A DNA stretch of 64,000 nt, from contig CAWEFK010000010.1 of the NCBI GenBank assembly GCA_963808315.1, positions 248,001-312,000 on the forward strand. Direction: 5' to 3'. Below, piece by piece: positions 1-8,485 of this stretch (positions are counted from its first letter, which is position 1; each line of letters starts with the position of its first letter). The position numbers and the translations under genes were made by a program. The stretch is from Palsa-504 sp963808315. Lineage in GTDB: Bacteria > Actinomycetota > Actinomycetes > Streptosporangiales > Streptosporangiaceae. Under the pieces are notes generated by a model. The model did not search any database. It saw nothing but the letters and a program-made list of their open reading frames with translations, and had not been told where the DNA came from.

Positions 1-1
1 G

Positions 2-457
2 AACATGCTCCGCGAGGTCGGCTCGGTCCAGAACGTGCCTGCCTATATCGAGCGGGTCAAGCGCGGCGAGCTGCGGCTGATGGGGTTCGGCCACCGGGTG
101 TACAAGAACTTCGACCCGCGGGCGACGATCATCAAGGGCGTGGCCGACCAGGTGTTCGAGGTCACGGGGCGCAACGCGCTGCTGGACATCGCGCTGGAGC
201 TGGAGCGGATCGCGCTCGAAGACGACTACTTCATCAGCCACAAGCTCTACCCGAACGTGGACTTCTACTCGGGCATCATCTATCAGGCCATGGGCTTCCC
301 GGTGGCGATGTTCCCGGTGCTGTTCGCGATCGGCCGGATGCCTGGCTGGCTGGCCCAGTGGCAGGAAAACTCCGCCGACGCCGAGCAGAAGATCGCCCGG
401 CCGCGGCAGATCTACGTCGGCGAGGCCGAGCGTCACCTGGACGGGGAAGACGACTGA
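2..457 (+). CDS. gltA: Citrate synthase, C-terminal part (5' end outside window)
   Basis: This is the last ~151 residues of a hexameric-type citrate synthase, which condenses oxaloacetate with acetyl-CoA in the TCA cycle in the cytoplasm. The sequence shows the catalytic-His block GFGHRVYK, the block LYPNVDFYSG that holds the catalytic Asp, and the terminal IARPRQIY block seen in actinobacterial GltA. The frame is open from base 2, so the start lies before the window. A TGA at 455-457 ends it, and fumarylacetoacetase follows after 32 bases on the same strand. A 2-methylcitrate synthase is the main alternative, but the close fit to actinobacterial GltA favours citrate synthase. Confidence 0.95.
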   Translation, partial: NMLREVGSVQNVPAYIERVKRGELRLMGFGHRVYKNFDPRATIIKGVADQVFEVTGRNALLDIALELERIALEDDYFISHKLYPNVDFYSGIIYQAMGFPVAMFPVLFAIGRMPGWLAQWQENSADAEQKIARPRQIYVGEAERHLDGEDD

Positions 458-489
458 GGGCCGCAGAGCGCGTTCGGCAGGGGGCGGCG

Positions 490-1695
490 ATGACCTGGCT
501 GGACCTGCCGCCCGATTCCCTGTTCGGGTTGGCCAACCTGCCCTACGGCGTGTTCTCGGCCGATGACGAGGCGGGCCGGCACGGCCCTGAGCGTCGGGGT
601 CCGCATCGGTGATTCGGTGCTGGACCTCGGCCAGGTGCTGGACGATCCGGTCTTCGGCGAGCCGTCGCTTAACGCGTTCATGGCTCAGGGACGGCCCCGG
701 TGGAGCGAGGTCCGGGCCGACATCACCGGCCTGCTGACGACCGAACGGCACCGCGGCGCCGTCGAGGCCGCCCTGTACCCGTTGTCCGGCATACGGCTGC
801 ACCTGCCGTTCACGCCGGGGGACTACGTGGACTTTTACGCGAACGAATACCACGCGGCCAACGCCGGCCAGCTGTTTCGCGCCGCGGCTCGGATCCGCTT
901 CCGCCCAACTGGAAGCACCTGCCCATCGGTTACCACGGCCGTTCCGGCACCGTGGTGGTCTCCGGCACGCCGGTCACCCGCCCGCGCGGTCAGCGCCAGG
1001 AACCGCCGGACGCCGCGCCGACGTTCGGGCCGTCGCGGCGGATGGACTTCGAGGCCGAAGTCGGGTTCGTGGTCGGCGTGGGCTCGGCGCTGGGCACGCC
1101 TATCGGCGTGGACGAGTTCGCTGACCATGTGTTCGGAGCGTTCCTGCTGAACGACTGGTCCTCCCGTGACCTGCAGGCCTGGGAGTCCAGGCCGCTCGGC
1201 CCGTTCCTCGGCAAGTCGTTCGGCACGTCGATCTCCCCGTGGATCGTCCCGCTCGAGGCACTGGAACAGGCGCGGGTCAGCCCGCCGCGGCGCGACCCGG
1301 AGCTGCTGCCTTACCTGACCGACACGCAAAAGTGGGGTCTGGACCTCGCCCTGGAGGTCCGGCTGAACGGGCAGGTCGTGTCACGGCCGCCGTTCGCCAC
1401 CATGTACTGGACGCCCGCGCAGATGCTGGCTCACATGACCGTGAACGGCGCCTCGACCCGAACCGGCGACCTGTACGCCTCGGGTACCGTCAGCGGCCCG
1501 GACCGGGGCCAGCGTGGCTGCCTGCTGGAGCTGAGCTGGGGTGGCGCGGAACCGCTGGCCCTGCCCGACGGATCGACCCGGACCTTCCTGCAGGACCAGG
1601 ACGAGGTGACGATCACCGCCAGCGCCCCGGGCGCGGGCGGCGAGCGGATCGGCTTCGGTGAGGTCACCGGCCGGATCCTCCCGGCCGCCGGCTAA
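490..1695 (+). CDS. fahA: Fumarylacetoacetase, interrupted by two frameshifts
   Basis: Fumarylacetoacetate hydrolase, the last step of tyrosine/homogentisate breakdown (gives fumarate and acetoacetate). The N-terminal segment starts at ATG 490 (MTWLDLPPDSLFGLANLPYG, the family start). It changes frame at about 560-600 and again at about 885-900. After that one frame runs to TAA 1693-1695 with the family blocks PPNWKHLPIGYHGR, FEAEVGFVVG, LLNDWSSRDLQAWE, LGPFLGKSF and MLAHMTVNG. Metal- and substrate-binding segments are all present across the three frames, and total length (~400 aa) is normal. Breaks inside otherwise perfect family sequence suggest sequencing error more than decay. No other homogentisate-pathway gene is visible nearby. 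Confidence 0.85.
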
Positions 1696-1724
1696 CCGCT
1701 CGGGGAGCGCCGCCGGCTAACCGG

Positions 1725-3276
1725 TCAGCTCGCGCCGGCCGCCACCCACTGGCGCAGCTTCTTGCGGTCCAGTTTGCCGACGCTGGTCAGCGGAACCGCC
1801 GGAACGATAGTGATCTCCCGCGGGTACTTGTTGGCGGCCAGATGCTTCCGGGCGTGCTCGGTCAGTTCGGCGGCGGTCGCCTCCGTGTCCGGGCGCAGCG
1901 ACACGTACGCGACGATCTCCTCGCCCAGTCGCGGGTCCGGCCGCCCGACCACCCCGGCCTGCGCCACCGCGGGGTGGGCGAGGAGGACGTCTTCGACGTC
2001 GCGCGGGTACACGTTGAAGCCGCCGCGGATGATCAGGTCCTTCTTCCTGTCGACCACGTACAGGTAGCCGTCGGCGTCCAGGTGGCCGATGTCGCCCGTG
2101 TGCAGCCAGCCGTCCGCCAGCACCGTGGCCTCGGCGTCCGGGGTATTCCAGTAGCCGGTCATCACGCCGGGCGAGCGGACGCAGATCTCGCCGTCCGCCT
2201 CCGGCGGCAGCACCTGGCCCGCGTCATCGCGGATGGATACCTCGCAGCCGGGGACGGGGATCCCGACGCTGCCCAGGCGGCGCGCGCCGAAGGGATTGGC
2301 CGAGATGAACGTGGCCGCCTCGGTGCAGCCGTAGCCCTCGTAGATGGTGGCGGTGGGCACCCTGGCCTCGAACTCCCGCCGGACATCGGCGGCCAGCGGC
2401 GCCGCCCCGGAGGAGATCGTGATCAGCGCGGACAGGTCCGCCTGCTCCAGCGGCTGACCGAGGAGCATCTGGATCATCGAGGGCACCAGCGCGCTGCCCT
2501 GGACCCGGTGCTGCTCGGCCAGCTTCAGCCAGCCGGCCGGATCGAACCAGCGCATGAGGATAGTCTTGGCCTGGTCGGTCCGGTGCATGCCGCCGCACAG
2601 GACCAGCAGTCCGTAGGCGTGCGCGAGGGGGAGCGGCAGGATCGAGCTGGTCACGTGGGCCCGCGACCGACGACTCATGCGCGGCCGATCCGCACCAGAA
2701 CAGGTTCGCGTGCGTCAACGGCACGCCCTTGGACCGGCCGGTCGTGCCGCCCGTGTAGAGCAGGGCGGCCAGGTCGGTCCCCGAGCGGCTGGCGACCGGC
2801 CCCGGCCGCAGCCGAGCGCCACCTGCGCGAAGTCGAGCACCGGAACCCCCGGGGCGCGCCTCTGCCGGGGTCTGCGCCGTCATCCCGGGGACGACGACGA
2901 ACCGGACCCCGGGTGCGCCCGCGGCGGCGGCGGCCACCTTGGGCAGGAACTCCACCGTGGTGACGATGCCGACCGCGCCGGAATCGACCAGCGCGTGCCT
3001 GAGCTCGTCCTCGCTGACCAGGAAGATCAGCGGGGTCACCACCGCCCCGGCGCGCCACGCCGCCGTGTAGGTGATCAGGACCTCGGGGCAGTTGGCCATC
3101 AGCACAAGCAGGCGGTCGCCAGGACGGACGCCGAGCTCGGCGAACCCGGTCGCGAGCCGCGCCGCACGATCCGCGAGCTGGCCGTTGGTATGCCACTGGC
3201 CCTGGTAGCACAGCGACTCGTAGTCGCCTTGCCGCTCGAGCGCCAGCTCGGCCTGGGCCGCCAGATTCTCATCCAT
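1725..3276 (-). CDS. AMP-dependent acyl-CoA synthetase, frameshifted
   Basis: Member of the ANL superfamily (fatty-acid or aromatic-acid CoA ligase): activates a carboxylic acid with ATP, then transfers it to CoA. The N-terminal frame starts at ATG 3276 (MDENLAAQAEL) and contains the P-loop motif LLYTGGTTGRSKG. A frameshift near 2680 leads to a second frame that runs to the stop at 1725, with YEGYGCTEA, GYWNTPDAEA, WLHTGDIGHLD, DRKKDLIIRGG and the C-terminal lysine block SVGKLDRKKLR. A further pair of compensating shifts near 2800-2850 is possible, because the protein there is atypical. Full length would be ~515 aa. Substrate cannot be told from sequence. It is convergent with the fumarylacetoacetase gene. 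Confidence 0.85.
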
Positions 3277-3345
3277 GTCAGGCTCACCCTATGGCCCGCC
3301 CCTGAGCCGATCAACAGGTGAGCCAGGGCTCGAACCCAGGTTCGT

Positions 3346-3726
3346 TCAGGTCAGGTCGATGTCGAAGTACGGGCCCTGGTCGTCGTGGATGATGCGAGCC
3401 GAGCCCGACCATCCGCTGAAGCCTCCGGTCCCGGTGCCCGGCACGATGTGGCCGAACCAGGTGCCCGGATCGGACTCCAGGCCGCCGTGCTGCACGGTCA
3501 CCGAGCCCTCGGCCCCGTCCTCGGTGCGCCCGGTGATCCGTTCGGTGGCGACGTAGGACCGGGAGCCTTCCTCGGTGCCGGCCGACATGAACACCGTGGT
3601 GGCATGGCCGATGATCCCGGAGTTGAAGGTCTTGGCGAAGGTCAGCAGGCCGAACCAGTCCGCCTCCAGGCCTGTTACCTGGCGCGGCTCGAAGCTGTCA
3701 ACCTGGAACCGGGCGATCAACGTCAC
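3346..3726 (-). CDS. DUF3224 domain protein
   Basis: Small (~126 aa) soluble protein of the DUF3224 beta-barrel family. Visible family features are the FNSGIIGHATTVF segment, YVATERITGRTEDGAEGS, the VTVQHGG block and HIVPGTGTGGFSGWSG. I chose GTG 3726 as start because the coding strand carries AGGAGG a few bases upstream and the family homology begins there. The frame is open further upstream to 3999, but that part shows no similarity. Biochemical function of the family is unknown. It sits 69 bases upstream of the CoA ligase on the same strand and diverges from the LacI regulator. Confidence 0.8.
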   Translation of the reverse strand: MTLIARFQVDSFEPRQVTGLEADWFGLLTFAKTFNSGIIGHATTVFMSAGTEEGSRSYVATERITGRTEDGAEGSVTVQHGGLESDPGTWFGHIVPGTGTGGFSGWSGSARIIHDDQGPYFDIDLT

Positions 3727-3863
3727 TATTTTCCTCCTGCGGGGGGATCGGGCCGGGGCGGGTTCCTGACGATAACGCGAGCGGGCGCGCCAAGCGAGCC
3801 GATCCGGCCGAGATCCCGCCGCCGGCTGGCCGCGTTGACAAGGCTCACGCGCCCGCCTTAGCG

Positions 3864-3877
3864 TTGGAACGCTCCAA
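3864..3877. promoter_or_regulatory. LacI-type operator in front of the LacI regulator gene
   Basis: The 14-bp inverted repeat TTGGAACGCTCCAA has a central CG, the classic layout for LacI/GalR-family sites. It lies ~20 bases upstream of the chosen start of the LacI regulator. The same word with a single change (TTGGAGCGCTCCAA) stands at 7391-7404 before the desaturase operon, and both are preceded by GCG. This suggests autoregulation and control of that operon by the same protein. Confidence 0.75.
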
Positions 3878-3896
3878 CACACGTGGGGAGGGCGCG

Positions 3897-5801
3897 GTGA
3901 CAGCCTCAGGGCGAGATGGCGGGCGGCCGACCCTGGAAACGGTCGCGGCCCGGGCCGGGGTGTCCAAGTCGCTGGTGTCGCTGGTCCTCCGCAACTCACC
4001 GAAGGTGAGCCCGGCCAGCCGCGAGGCGGTGAGGCTAGCGGTCGCAGAACTCGGATACCGGCCGAACGCGGCCGCCCGGTTCCTGGCCGAGCGCCGGTCG
4101 CGCACCGTGGGGGTGCTGCTGAACGACATCCGCCAGCCCTGGTTCGCGGACATGCTCGACGGCCTGACGCCGGAACTCCACGCGGCCGGCAAGCACATCC
4201 TGCTGGGCGACGGCCGGATCGACCGGATGCTGGACGAGACCTTGAGCTGGTCGTTTCTCGACCTCGGGGTCGATGGGCTCCTGCTGGCCGGCTCGATCCC
4301 GATGTCGCCCTCCCTTGTCAATGTCGCCAGCAAGATCCCCACCGTCGCGGTGGGCGGCCGCGGCCTGGATCTTGATCTGCCGCACGTCGACGTCCTGGCC
4401 AACGACAACCACCTCGGCGGGACGCTCGCGGTCCGGCACCTGATCGAGTTCGGCCACACCCGGATCGCCCACATCTCCGGCCTGCCGAGCGTGGCCGGGC
4501 GCCTGCGCATGCAGGCCTACCAGGACACCATGCATGCCGCCGGCCTGGGCGGGAATGTCTCGATCGAGGCGGGGGACATGACCGAGGAGGGTGGTTACCG
4601 TGCCACCGTCCGGCTGCTTCACCGGCCCGACCGTCCGACCGCCATCTTCGCCGCGAACGACCTGACCTGCGTCGGAGCCCTGTCCGCCGCGACCGCGCTT
4701 GGCGTCCAGGTCCCGGCGGAACTGTCGCTGGTGGGCTTCGACAACTCCATCTTCGCCCGGTTGCGGGCGCTGTGGCTCACCAGCGTCGACGTCACCGCCT
4801 ACGCGATGGGCCAGCGAGCGGCCCGGATTCTCCTCGCCCGCATCGAGCACCCCGACGCTCCCGGCCAGGTCCAGCTGATGCCGCCGCGCCTGGAGATCCG
4901 CGGCTCGAGCGGCCCCGTCCCCGTTTTATTCCAGGGTGCCGCGGCGGAGCTGAGGGAAGACCTTCGAGACCTTGCTGAGGAGGTAGTCGCCGTAGGTGCC
5001 GGTGAAGGCGCGCAGGTCCTGGCCGTCCCAGCGCGGCCAGCCGTCGTCTCCGGCCGCGGCCCGGCCGGGCAGCGGCGGCACCTCGGCGGCGAAGCCAGGG
5101 TCCAGGAAGAACGGGAAGGAGAGCCGGCCGTGGCCGCTGAGGTTGCGGACCCGGTGCGGTGTCGACCGGTACCAGCCGCCGGTAAGCCGGTCCAGCATGT
5201 CACCGATGTTGCAGATCAGGGTGCCGGGGATGGGTGGGGCATCGATCCAGCCCTCGGGCGCGGCGACCTGCAGCCCGCCGCTGTCGTCTTGGGCCAGCAG
5301 GGTGACCAGCCCGTAGTCGGTGTGCTCGCCCACCCCCCAGTCCTGCGCACGCGGCGGCGACGGCGGATAGTGGAAGATCCGGAACAAGATGGTCGGGTCG
5401 GCGGTGTACCCGGCGGCGAAATACCCGGCGTCCAGGTTCAGGCTCAGCGCCACCCCGGCCAGCACGGCCTGGCCCACCCTGGTCAGCGCGTCCAGGTAGG
5501 CCAGCACCAGCGGGCGCAGGCGCGGGACCTGCCGCGGGAACAAGTTGCCGCCGTGCAGCGGGATCCCGGCCCGGACCCGCGGGTCATCGGCGGGCAGCTC
5601 GGCGCCGAAATACAGTCCCTCCTTCAGGTCCGGCCGCCCGGAGGTGAGCTCGGCGCCGACCGGGAAGAACCCCCGCCAGGCCCGGCCGCCGCGCTCCATG
5701 GCGATCTCGAGCTTGTCCGCCAGCGGCAGGGCGAAGAACTCGGCGCTCGCGGTGGCCAGCTGATCAGCAGGCCGGCCGGCACGCCATGGCCAGTCACGTA
5801 G
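3897..5801 (+). CDS. LacI-family transcriptional regulator (open frame overruns real domain end)
   Basis: LacI/GalR regulator: an N-terminal helix-turn-helix (PTLETVAARAGVSKSLVSLV, residues ~10-30) with hinge (ELGYRPNAAARFLA), then a periplasmic-binding-like effector domain (TVGVLLNDIRQPWFADML to LVGFDNSIFARL). GTG 3897 is preferred: GGGGAGG precedes it and the operator at 3864-3877 lies just upstream. A TTG at 3864 would put the operator inside the gene. Homology ends near 4925 (ILLARIEHPDAPG, then LEIRG), giving ~343 aa, normal for the family. The frame then stays open to 5801 as antisense of the oxygenase gene. A one-base shift would reach a TGA at 4951. The tail is probably an artefact. 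It likely controls the convergent operon at 7372-4926. Confidence 0.85.
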   Translation: MTASGRDGGRPTLETVAARAGVSKSLVSLVLRNSPKVSPASREAVRLAVAELGYRPNAAARFLAERRSRTVGVLLNDIRQPWFADMLDGLTPELHAAGKHILLGDGRIDRMLDETLSWSFLDLGVDGLLLAGSIPMSPSLVNVASKIPTVAVGGRGLDLDLPHVDVLANDNHLGGTLAVRHLIEFGHTRIAHISGLPSVAGRLRMQAYQDTMHAAGLGGNVSIEAGDMTEEGGYRATVRLLHRPDRPTAIFAANDLTCVGALSAATALGVQVPAELSLVGFDNSIFARLRALWLTSVDVTAYAMGQRAARILLARIEHPDAPGQVQLMPPRLEIRGSSGPVPVLFQGAAAELREDLRDLAEEVVAVGAGEGAQVLAVPARPAVVSGRGPAGQRRHLGGEARVQEEREGEPAVAAEVADPVRCRPVPAAGKPVQHVTDVADQGAGDGWGIDPALGRGDLQPAAVVLGQQGDQPVVGVLAHPPVLRTRRRRRIVEDPEQDGRVGGVPGGEIPGVQVQAQRHPGQHGLAHPGQRVQVGQHQRAQARDLPREQVAAVQRDPGPDPRVIGGQLGAEIQSLLQVRPPGGELGADREEPPPGPAAALHGDLELVRQRQGEELGARGGQLISRPAGTPWPVT

Positions 5802-5929
5802 AAAAAGCCGCGGTCGCGGCAGGCGGCCTGGATCTGTCCGGCCACGTCGGCCCGCGCCGAAGCCGGTGCCGGGCCGGTCAGCGGGCCCACGTCAATGACC
5901 GGCAGCGCGGGTGAGCTATCCGAGGTCAT
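4926..5929 (-). CDS. 2-oxoglutarate/Fe(II) oxygenase, isopenicillin-N-synthase family, frameshifted
   Basis: Non-haem iron oxygenase of the IPNS/2OG-Fe(II) fold. The N-terminal DIOX_N segment (LPVIDVGPLTG, ACRDRGFFYVTGHGVP) starts at ATG 5929. A frameshift near 5760 moves to the frame ending at TAA 4926-4928. The iron ligands are visible as HTDYG (His, Asp) and STPHRVRN (His), followed by the Arg-x-Ser cosubstrate motif in GRLSFPFFL. Total is ~334 aa, normal length. Its ATG lies inside the end of the Rieske gene (14-base overlap), so the two are probably translationally coupled. It is third in the desaturase / ferredoxin / oxygenase operon. Substrate unknown. Confidence 0.85.
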
Positions 5930-6245
5930 GGTCGTCGATGTCGATATAGACGGTGCCGTCCGTCACCTTGGCCGGGTAGGTGCGCACGTCGACCAGGACG
6001 GGAGCGCCAAGCGCCTTGCCGCTGGTGTAGTCGAAGCGCCCGTTGTGCTTCGGGCATTCGATGGTGCCGTCGGAGACCAGGCCGTCGCAGAGCAGCGTCT
6101 TCTCGTGGGTGCAGTGACCGTCGGTCGCGTAGTAGACGTCATCAGGCGACCGGTAGATCGCGTAGTCGCGGCCGTCGCGGCGGAACGGGATGACGTCCTC
6201 GGGGTCGATGTCGTCTGCCTGGCAGGCGGCGATCCACTGGGCCAT
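5916..6245 (-). CDS. Rieske [2Fe-2S] ferredoxin, MocE-like
   Basis: Small Rieske-type electron carrier (~109 aa). The two cluster motifs are plain: C-T-H (CTHEKTLLC) and C-P-K-H (ECPKHNGRFDYTSG). It starts at ATG 6245, 11 bases after the desaturase stop, and ends at TAG 5916-5918. The closest named relatives I recognise are MocE-type ferredoxins, which in rhizopine (3-O-methyl-scyllo-inosamine) catabolism act with a desaturase-fold oxygenase, MocD. The same pairing is found here, so it likely feeds electrons to the membrane di-iron enzyme encoded just upstream. No ferredoxin reductase gene is in the operon. Confidence 0.88.
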   Translation of the reverse strand: MAQWIAACQADDIDPEDVIPFRRDGRDYAIYRSPDDVYYATDGHCTHEKTLLCDGLVSDGTIECPKHNGRFDYTSGKALGAPVLVDVRTYPAKVTDGTVYIDIDDHDLG

Positions 6246-6256
6246 GGGTCGGCTCC

Positions 6257-7372
6257 TCAGGCTGCGGTCGCGGTGGCCAGCGGCAGCGCGCGGCCGTCGT
6301 TGATGGGCGCGGGCTCGTTGAACGGCGCGGCCCCGGGCGGCAGGGTACGGCGCACGTAGTACTCCTGGTCCTTCAGCTGGCGCACGATGGCGGGGATGAT
6401 CTCCTTGTAGGCGGCCCACAGCGAGGGATATGCCGGCGCGCAGTCGCCGGAAATCTCCTCGTGCAGCTCGGCCAGCCGGTAGTACGGCACCATCGGGAAC
6501 ATGTGATGCTCGACGTGGTAGTTCATGTTCCAGTACAGGAAACGGTTGACGAAGCACATCTTCACCGTGCGGGTGTTGAGCCGGTGGTCGAGCACGTTCT
6601 CGCCCATGCCCGCATGCTGGGTGAAGCCGTAGATGTAGAACAGGCAAGCGCCGTACAAGCGCGGTCCGCCGATCAGCACCACCGGCAGCCAGGTCCGGAA
6701 CCCGATGGCCAGGGCGATGGTGGCGGCGTAGATGGCCAGGTCGATCCGGGCCCTCCGGTAAACCTTGTGCCGTTCGGACGCGGGGACGTAGTCGGCTTCG
6801 TCGGCGGTGAGCCGCCCGGTGGCGTGCCGGAACAGCAGCACGAACGCGGTCGGCACGTCGACCAGGCCGATAAGGTTCGCCAGCAGCTTGGCCAGCCGGG
6901 CCGGGCGCATGACCGCGATCTCGGGGTCCCGGCCGACCACCAGGGTGTCGGTGTGGTGCCGGGTGTGGCTCCACCGCCAGGTGGTCGGATCCCGCATGAT
7001 CATGAAGGACGCCAGCTGGTACAGGCCCTCGTCCATCCACCGCGTCTTGAACGCCGTGCCGTGGCCGGACTCGTGCCAGCGGGAATCCGACGTCGAACCG
7101 TAGAGAAGGCCGTAGGCCAGGAAGAACGGGACCGCCCACCAGCTGTGCCAGACCGTCCAGAAGGTGACGCCGAGCCCGCCGAACGTCAGGATCAGGCCGA
7201 GCCAGATCGCGGTGTCCCGGACCGCCGGGTAGTCCGAGCGCCGCATCAGCTCCTTCATCCGCTTGCGCGGCACCGCGCTGCGGAACCAGGCGCCGCCCGC
7301 GAGCCCGGCGGCCATCGCGGCCTGGTTCTCCGGGCCCGTGAGGCTGTACCGTTCCAGCCGTTCCCTGCTCAT
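6257..7372 (-). CDS. Membrane di-iron fatty-acid-desaturase-fold oxygenase (MocD-like)
   Basis: Integral membrane desaturase/hydroxylase-superfamily enzyme (~371 aa from the chosen start). The His-box set binds two irons: HESGHG, HTRHH, and NYHVEHH, with extra His in FTQHAGMGENVLDHR. Hydrophobic stretches (TAIWLGLILTFGGLGVTF, AVPFFLAYGLLYG and IDLAIYAATIALAIGF) are membrane segments. ATG 7372 (MSRERLERYSL) is preferred: GGAGG lies nine bases upstream and the LacI-type palindrome sits immediately before. Longer starts (to 7492) would place the operator in the coding region. First gene of an operon with the MocE-like ferredoxin and an oxygenase. It could be a true lipid desaturase, but the neighbours favour a small-molecule mono-oxygenase or demethylase. 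Confidence 0.85.
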   Translation of the reverse strand: MSRERLERYSLTGPENQAAMAAGLAGGAWFRSAVPRKRMKELMRRSDYPAVRDTAIWLGLILTFGGLGVTFWTVWHSWWAVPFFLAYGLLYGSTSDSRWHESGHGTAFKTRWMDEGLYQLASFMIMRDPTTWRWSHTRHHTDTLVVGRDPEIAVMRPARLAKLLANLIGLVDVPTAFVLLFRHATGRLTADEADYVPASERHKVYRRARIDLAIYAATIALAIGFRTWLPVVLIGGPRLYGACLFYIYGFTQHAGMGENVLDHRLNTRTVKMCFVNRFLYWNMNYHVEHHMFPMVPYYRLAELHEEISGDCAPAYPSLWAAYKEIIPAIVRQLKDQEYYVRRTLPPGAAPFNEPAPINDGRALPLATATAA

Positions 7373-7390
7373 GTACCGGTTACCTCCGCG

Positions 7391-7404
7391 TTGGAGCGCT
7401 CCAA
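7391..7404. promoter_or_regulatory. LacI-type operator before the desaturase operon
   Basis: TTGGAGCGCTCCAA is a perfect 14-bp palindrome with a central CG, located 19 bases upstream of the desaturase start. It matches the site at 3864-3877 in 13 of 14 positions, and 16 of 17 when the shared leading GCG is counted. This is the expected target of the LacI regulator encoded at 3897. Confidence 0.8.
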
Positions 7405-7918
7405 TGTCCCTCATCGTCACCTCTCGTTCTGTTCCTGTCAAGAGGTCCCGTCGCCGCCCTGAGCTGCCGGAGTGGTCACCACGCGTCATCACCGCCCCAT
7501 CCGCGTTCCCGGATCACTTCCGTTCCGGCCAGACGTGAACTTTTCGTGGTAATTTCTGGCTTCATGGAGATTTTTGTGGATCATAGTACCTAAAAGTCTT
7601 CACAGAACCTGAATCCACCAAGATCTTTGTTCGATTAGGCCAGACGGCGCCAAGCCAGCCACGGGTCCTGCGCTGCCCGGCCCGCCTCATCGCGCACGCC
7701 AGGAGAGCCATATCTGGTTGCCGCAAAGATACTGACGAGGCCAAACTACGAACTGAAATATGAGTGATGAGCTAGCTAGGCCGGGCGGGCCGTACGCCCT
7801 ATAAATTAGGCACTATGAATAACTAATCCTGTGTGTAAAGTTTAAGTTCCGGGTTGACGGACATCTGCACCGTGAGCGGCGTGGCACCGGCCGCGCCCGT
7901 GGCGGAAGCAGGCAGCGG
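7405..7918. other. Non-coding stretch between desaturase operon and 7919 gene
   Basis: About 510 bases, clearly richer in A/T than the flanks, particularly 7530-7860. It should hold the desaturase-operon promoter (left end) and the promoter of the gene at 7919 (right end). I see no convincing gene, tRNA or strong hairpin. Short frames here lack any family pattern. Confidence 0.5.
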
Positions 7919-8334
7919 ATGAGCCTCAAGCTCAGCGGGCCGGGCGGCTGGGCTCGCCCGGACGGACGGCTGTCGGCCGTCCGGGTGATGGCGGCCCTCA
8001 CCATGACCTACAGCGTGGCCATCACCATCGCGCCCCGGCTGCTGGCCAGGCCATGCCGGATGCTCGATCTAGACGGCCGGGTGCCGCCCGAGATCGCCGC
8101 CCTGATCCGGTCGGTCGGGATCCGCGACGCCGGGCTCGCCGCCGCGCTCCTGATCGTGCCGCCGGGCCGGCGGCCGCCACGCTGACCGCCGCGCGGGTGG
8201 TCTGCGATGCTGGCGATGCCGTGTGGCTCGGGTCGCTGCCGGTCAAGGGCGGCCAGCGGGCGAAGATCAGCGCGGCCGCGGCCGGCTGGGCCGCGCTCGA
8301 GACCCTCGCCCACCTGGCCGACCAGCGGTCGTGA
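7919..8334 (+). CDS. Small membrane-type protein of unknown function, frameshifted
   Basis: A ~138-aa protein once a frameshift at about 8160-8175 is bridged. The first part (MSLKLSGPGGWARPDGRLSA) leads into VMAALTMTYSVAITIAPRLL and IRSVGIRDAGLAAALLIVPPG. The second frame continues with AATLTAARVVCDAGDAVWLG and ISAAAAGWAALETLAHLADQ before TGA 8332-8334. The R-x-x-D-A-G and D-A-x-D-A patterns plus short hydrophobic helices resemble DUF4267-like small membrane proteins, but I do not recognise it with certainty. It is convergent with the TetR gene and separated from it by a tandem repeat. Confidence 0.5.
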
Positions 8335-8341
8335 CGCCCTC

Positions 8342-8443
8342 CGCAGGCACGCCCCGCAAGCACGCCCCGGAGCACGCCCCGCAAGCACGCCCCGCAAGCA
8401 CGCCCCGCAAGCACGCCCCGCAGGCACGCCCCGCAAGCACGCC
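8342..8443. repeat. 13-bp tandem repeat, eight copies
   Basis: The unit CGCAAGCACGCCC is repeated eight times head to tail. Two copies have a G change (CGCAGGCACGCCC) and one is a base shorter (CGGAGCACGCCC). It fills the gap between two convergent genes. Unit length and lack of spacers exclude a CRISPR array. Confidence 0.9.
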
Positions 8444-8485
8444 AGCTGACCGGGCTGGTCGAGCCAGGGGCCGTTCGGCAGAAGG

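Noticed and set aside
1842..2963. A 373-codon open frame on the + strand opposite the CoA ligase
   Set aside because: It is the antisense shadow of a clear CoA ligase; composition is Arg/Gly/Val-rich with no family pattern. High G/C makes such frames common.
4172..4850. Long minus-strand frame within the LacI gene
   Set aside because: Antisense shadow with Asp/Gly/Gln-rich composition and no domain; the LacI reading is unambiguous.
8342..8443. Tandem repeat considered as a CRISPR array
   Set aside because: Units are 13 bp, directly abutting, without spacers, and no cas gene is in the window.
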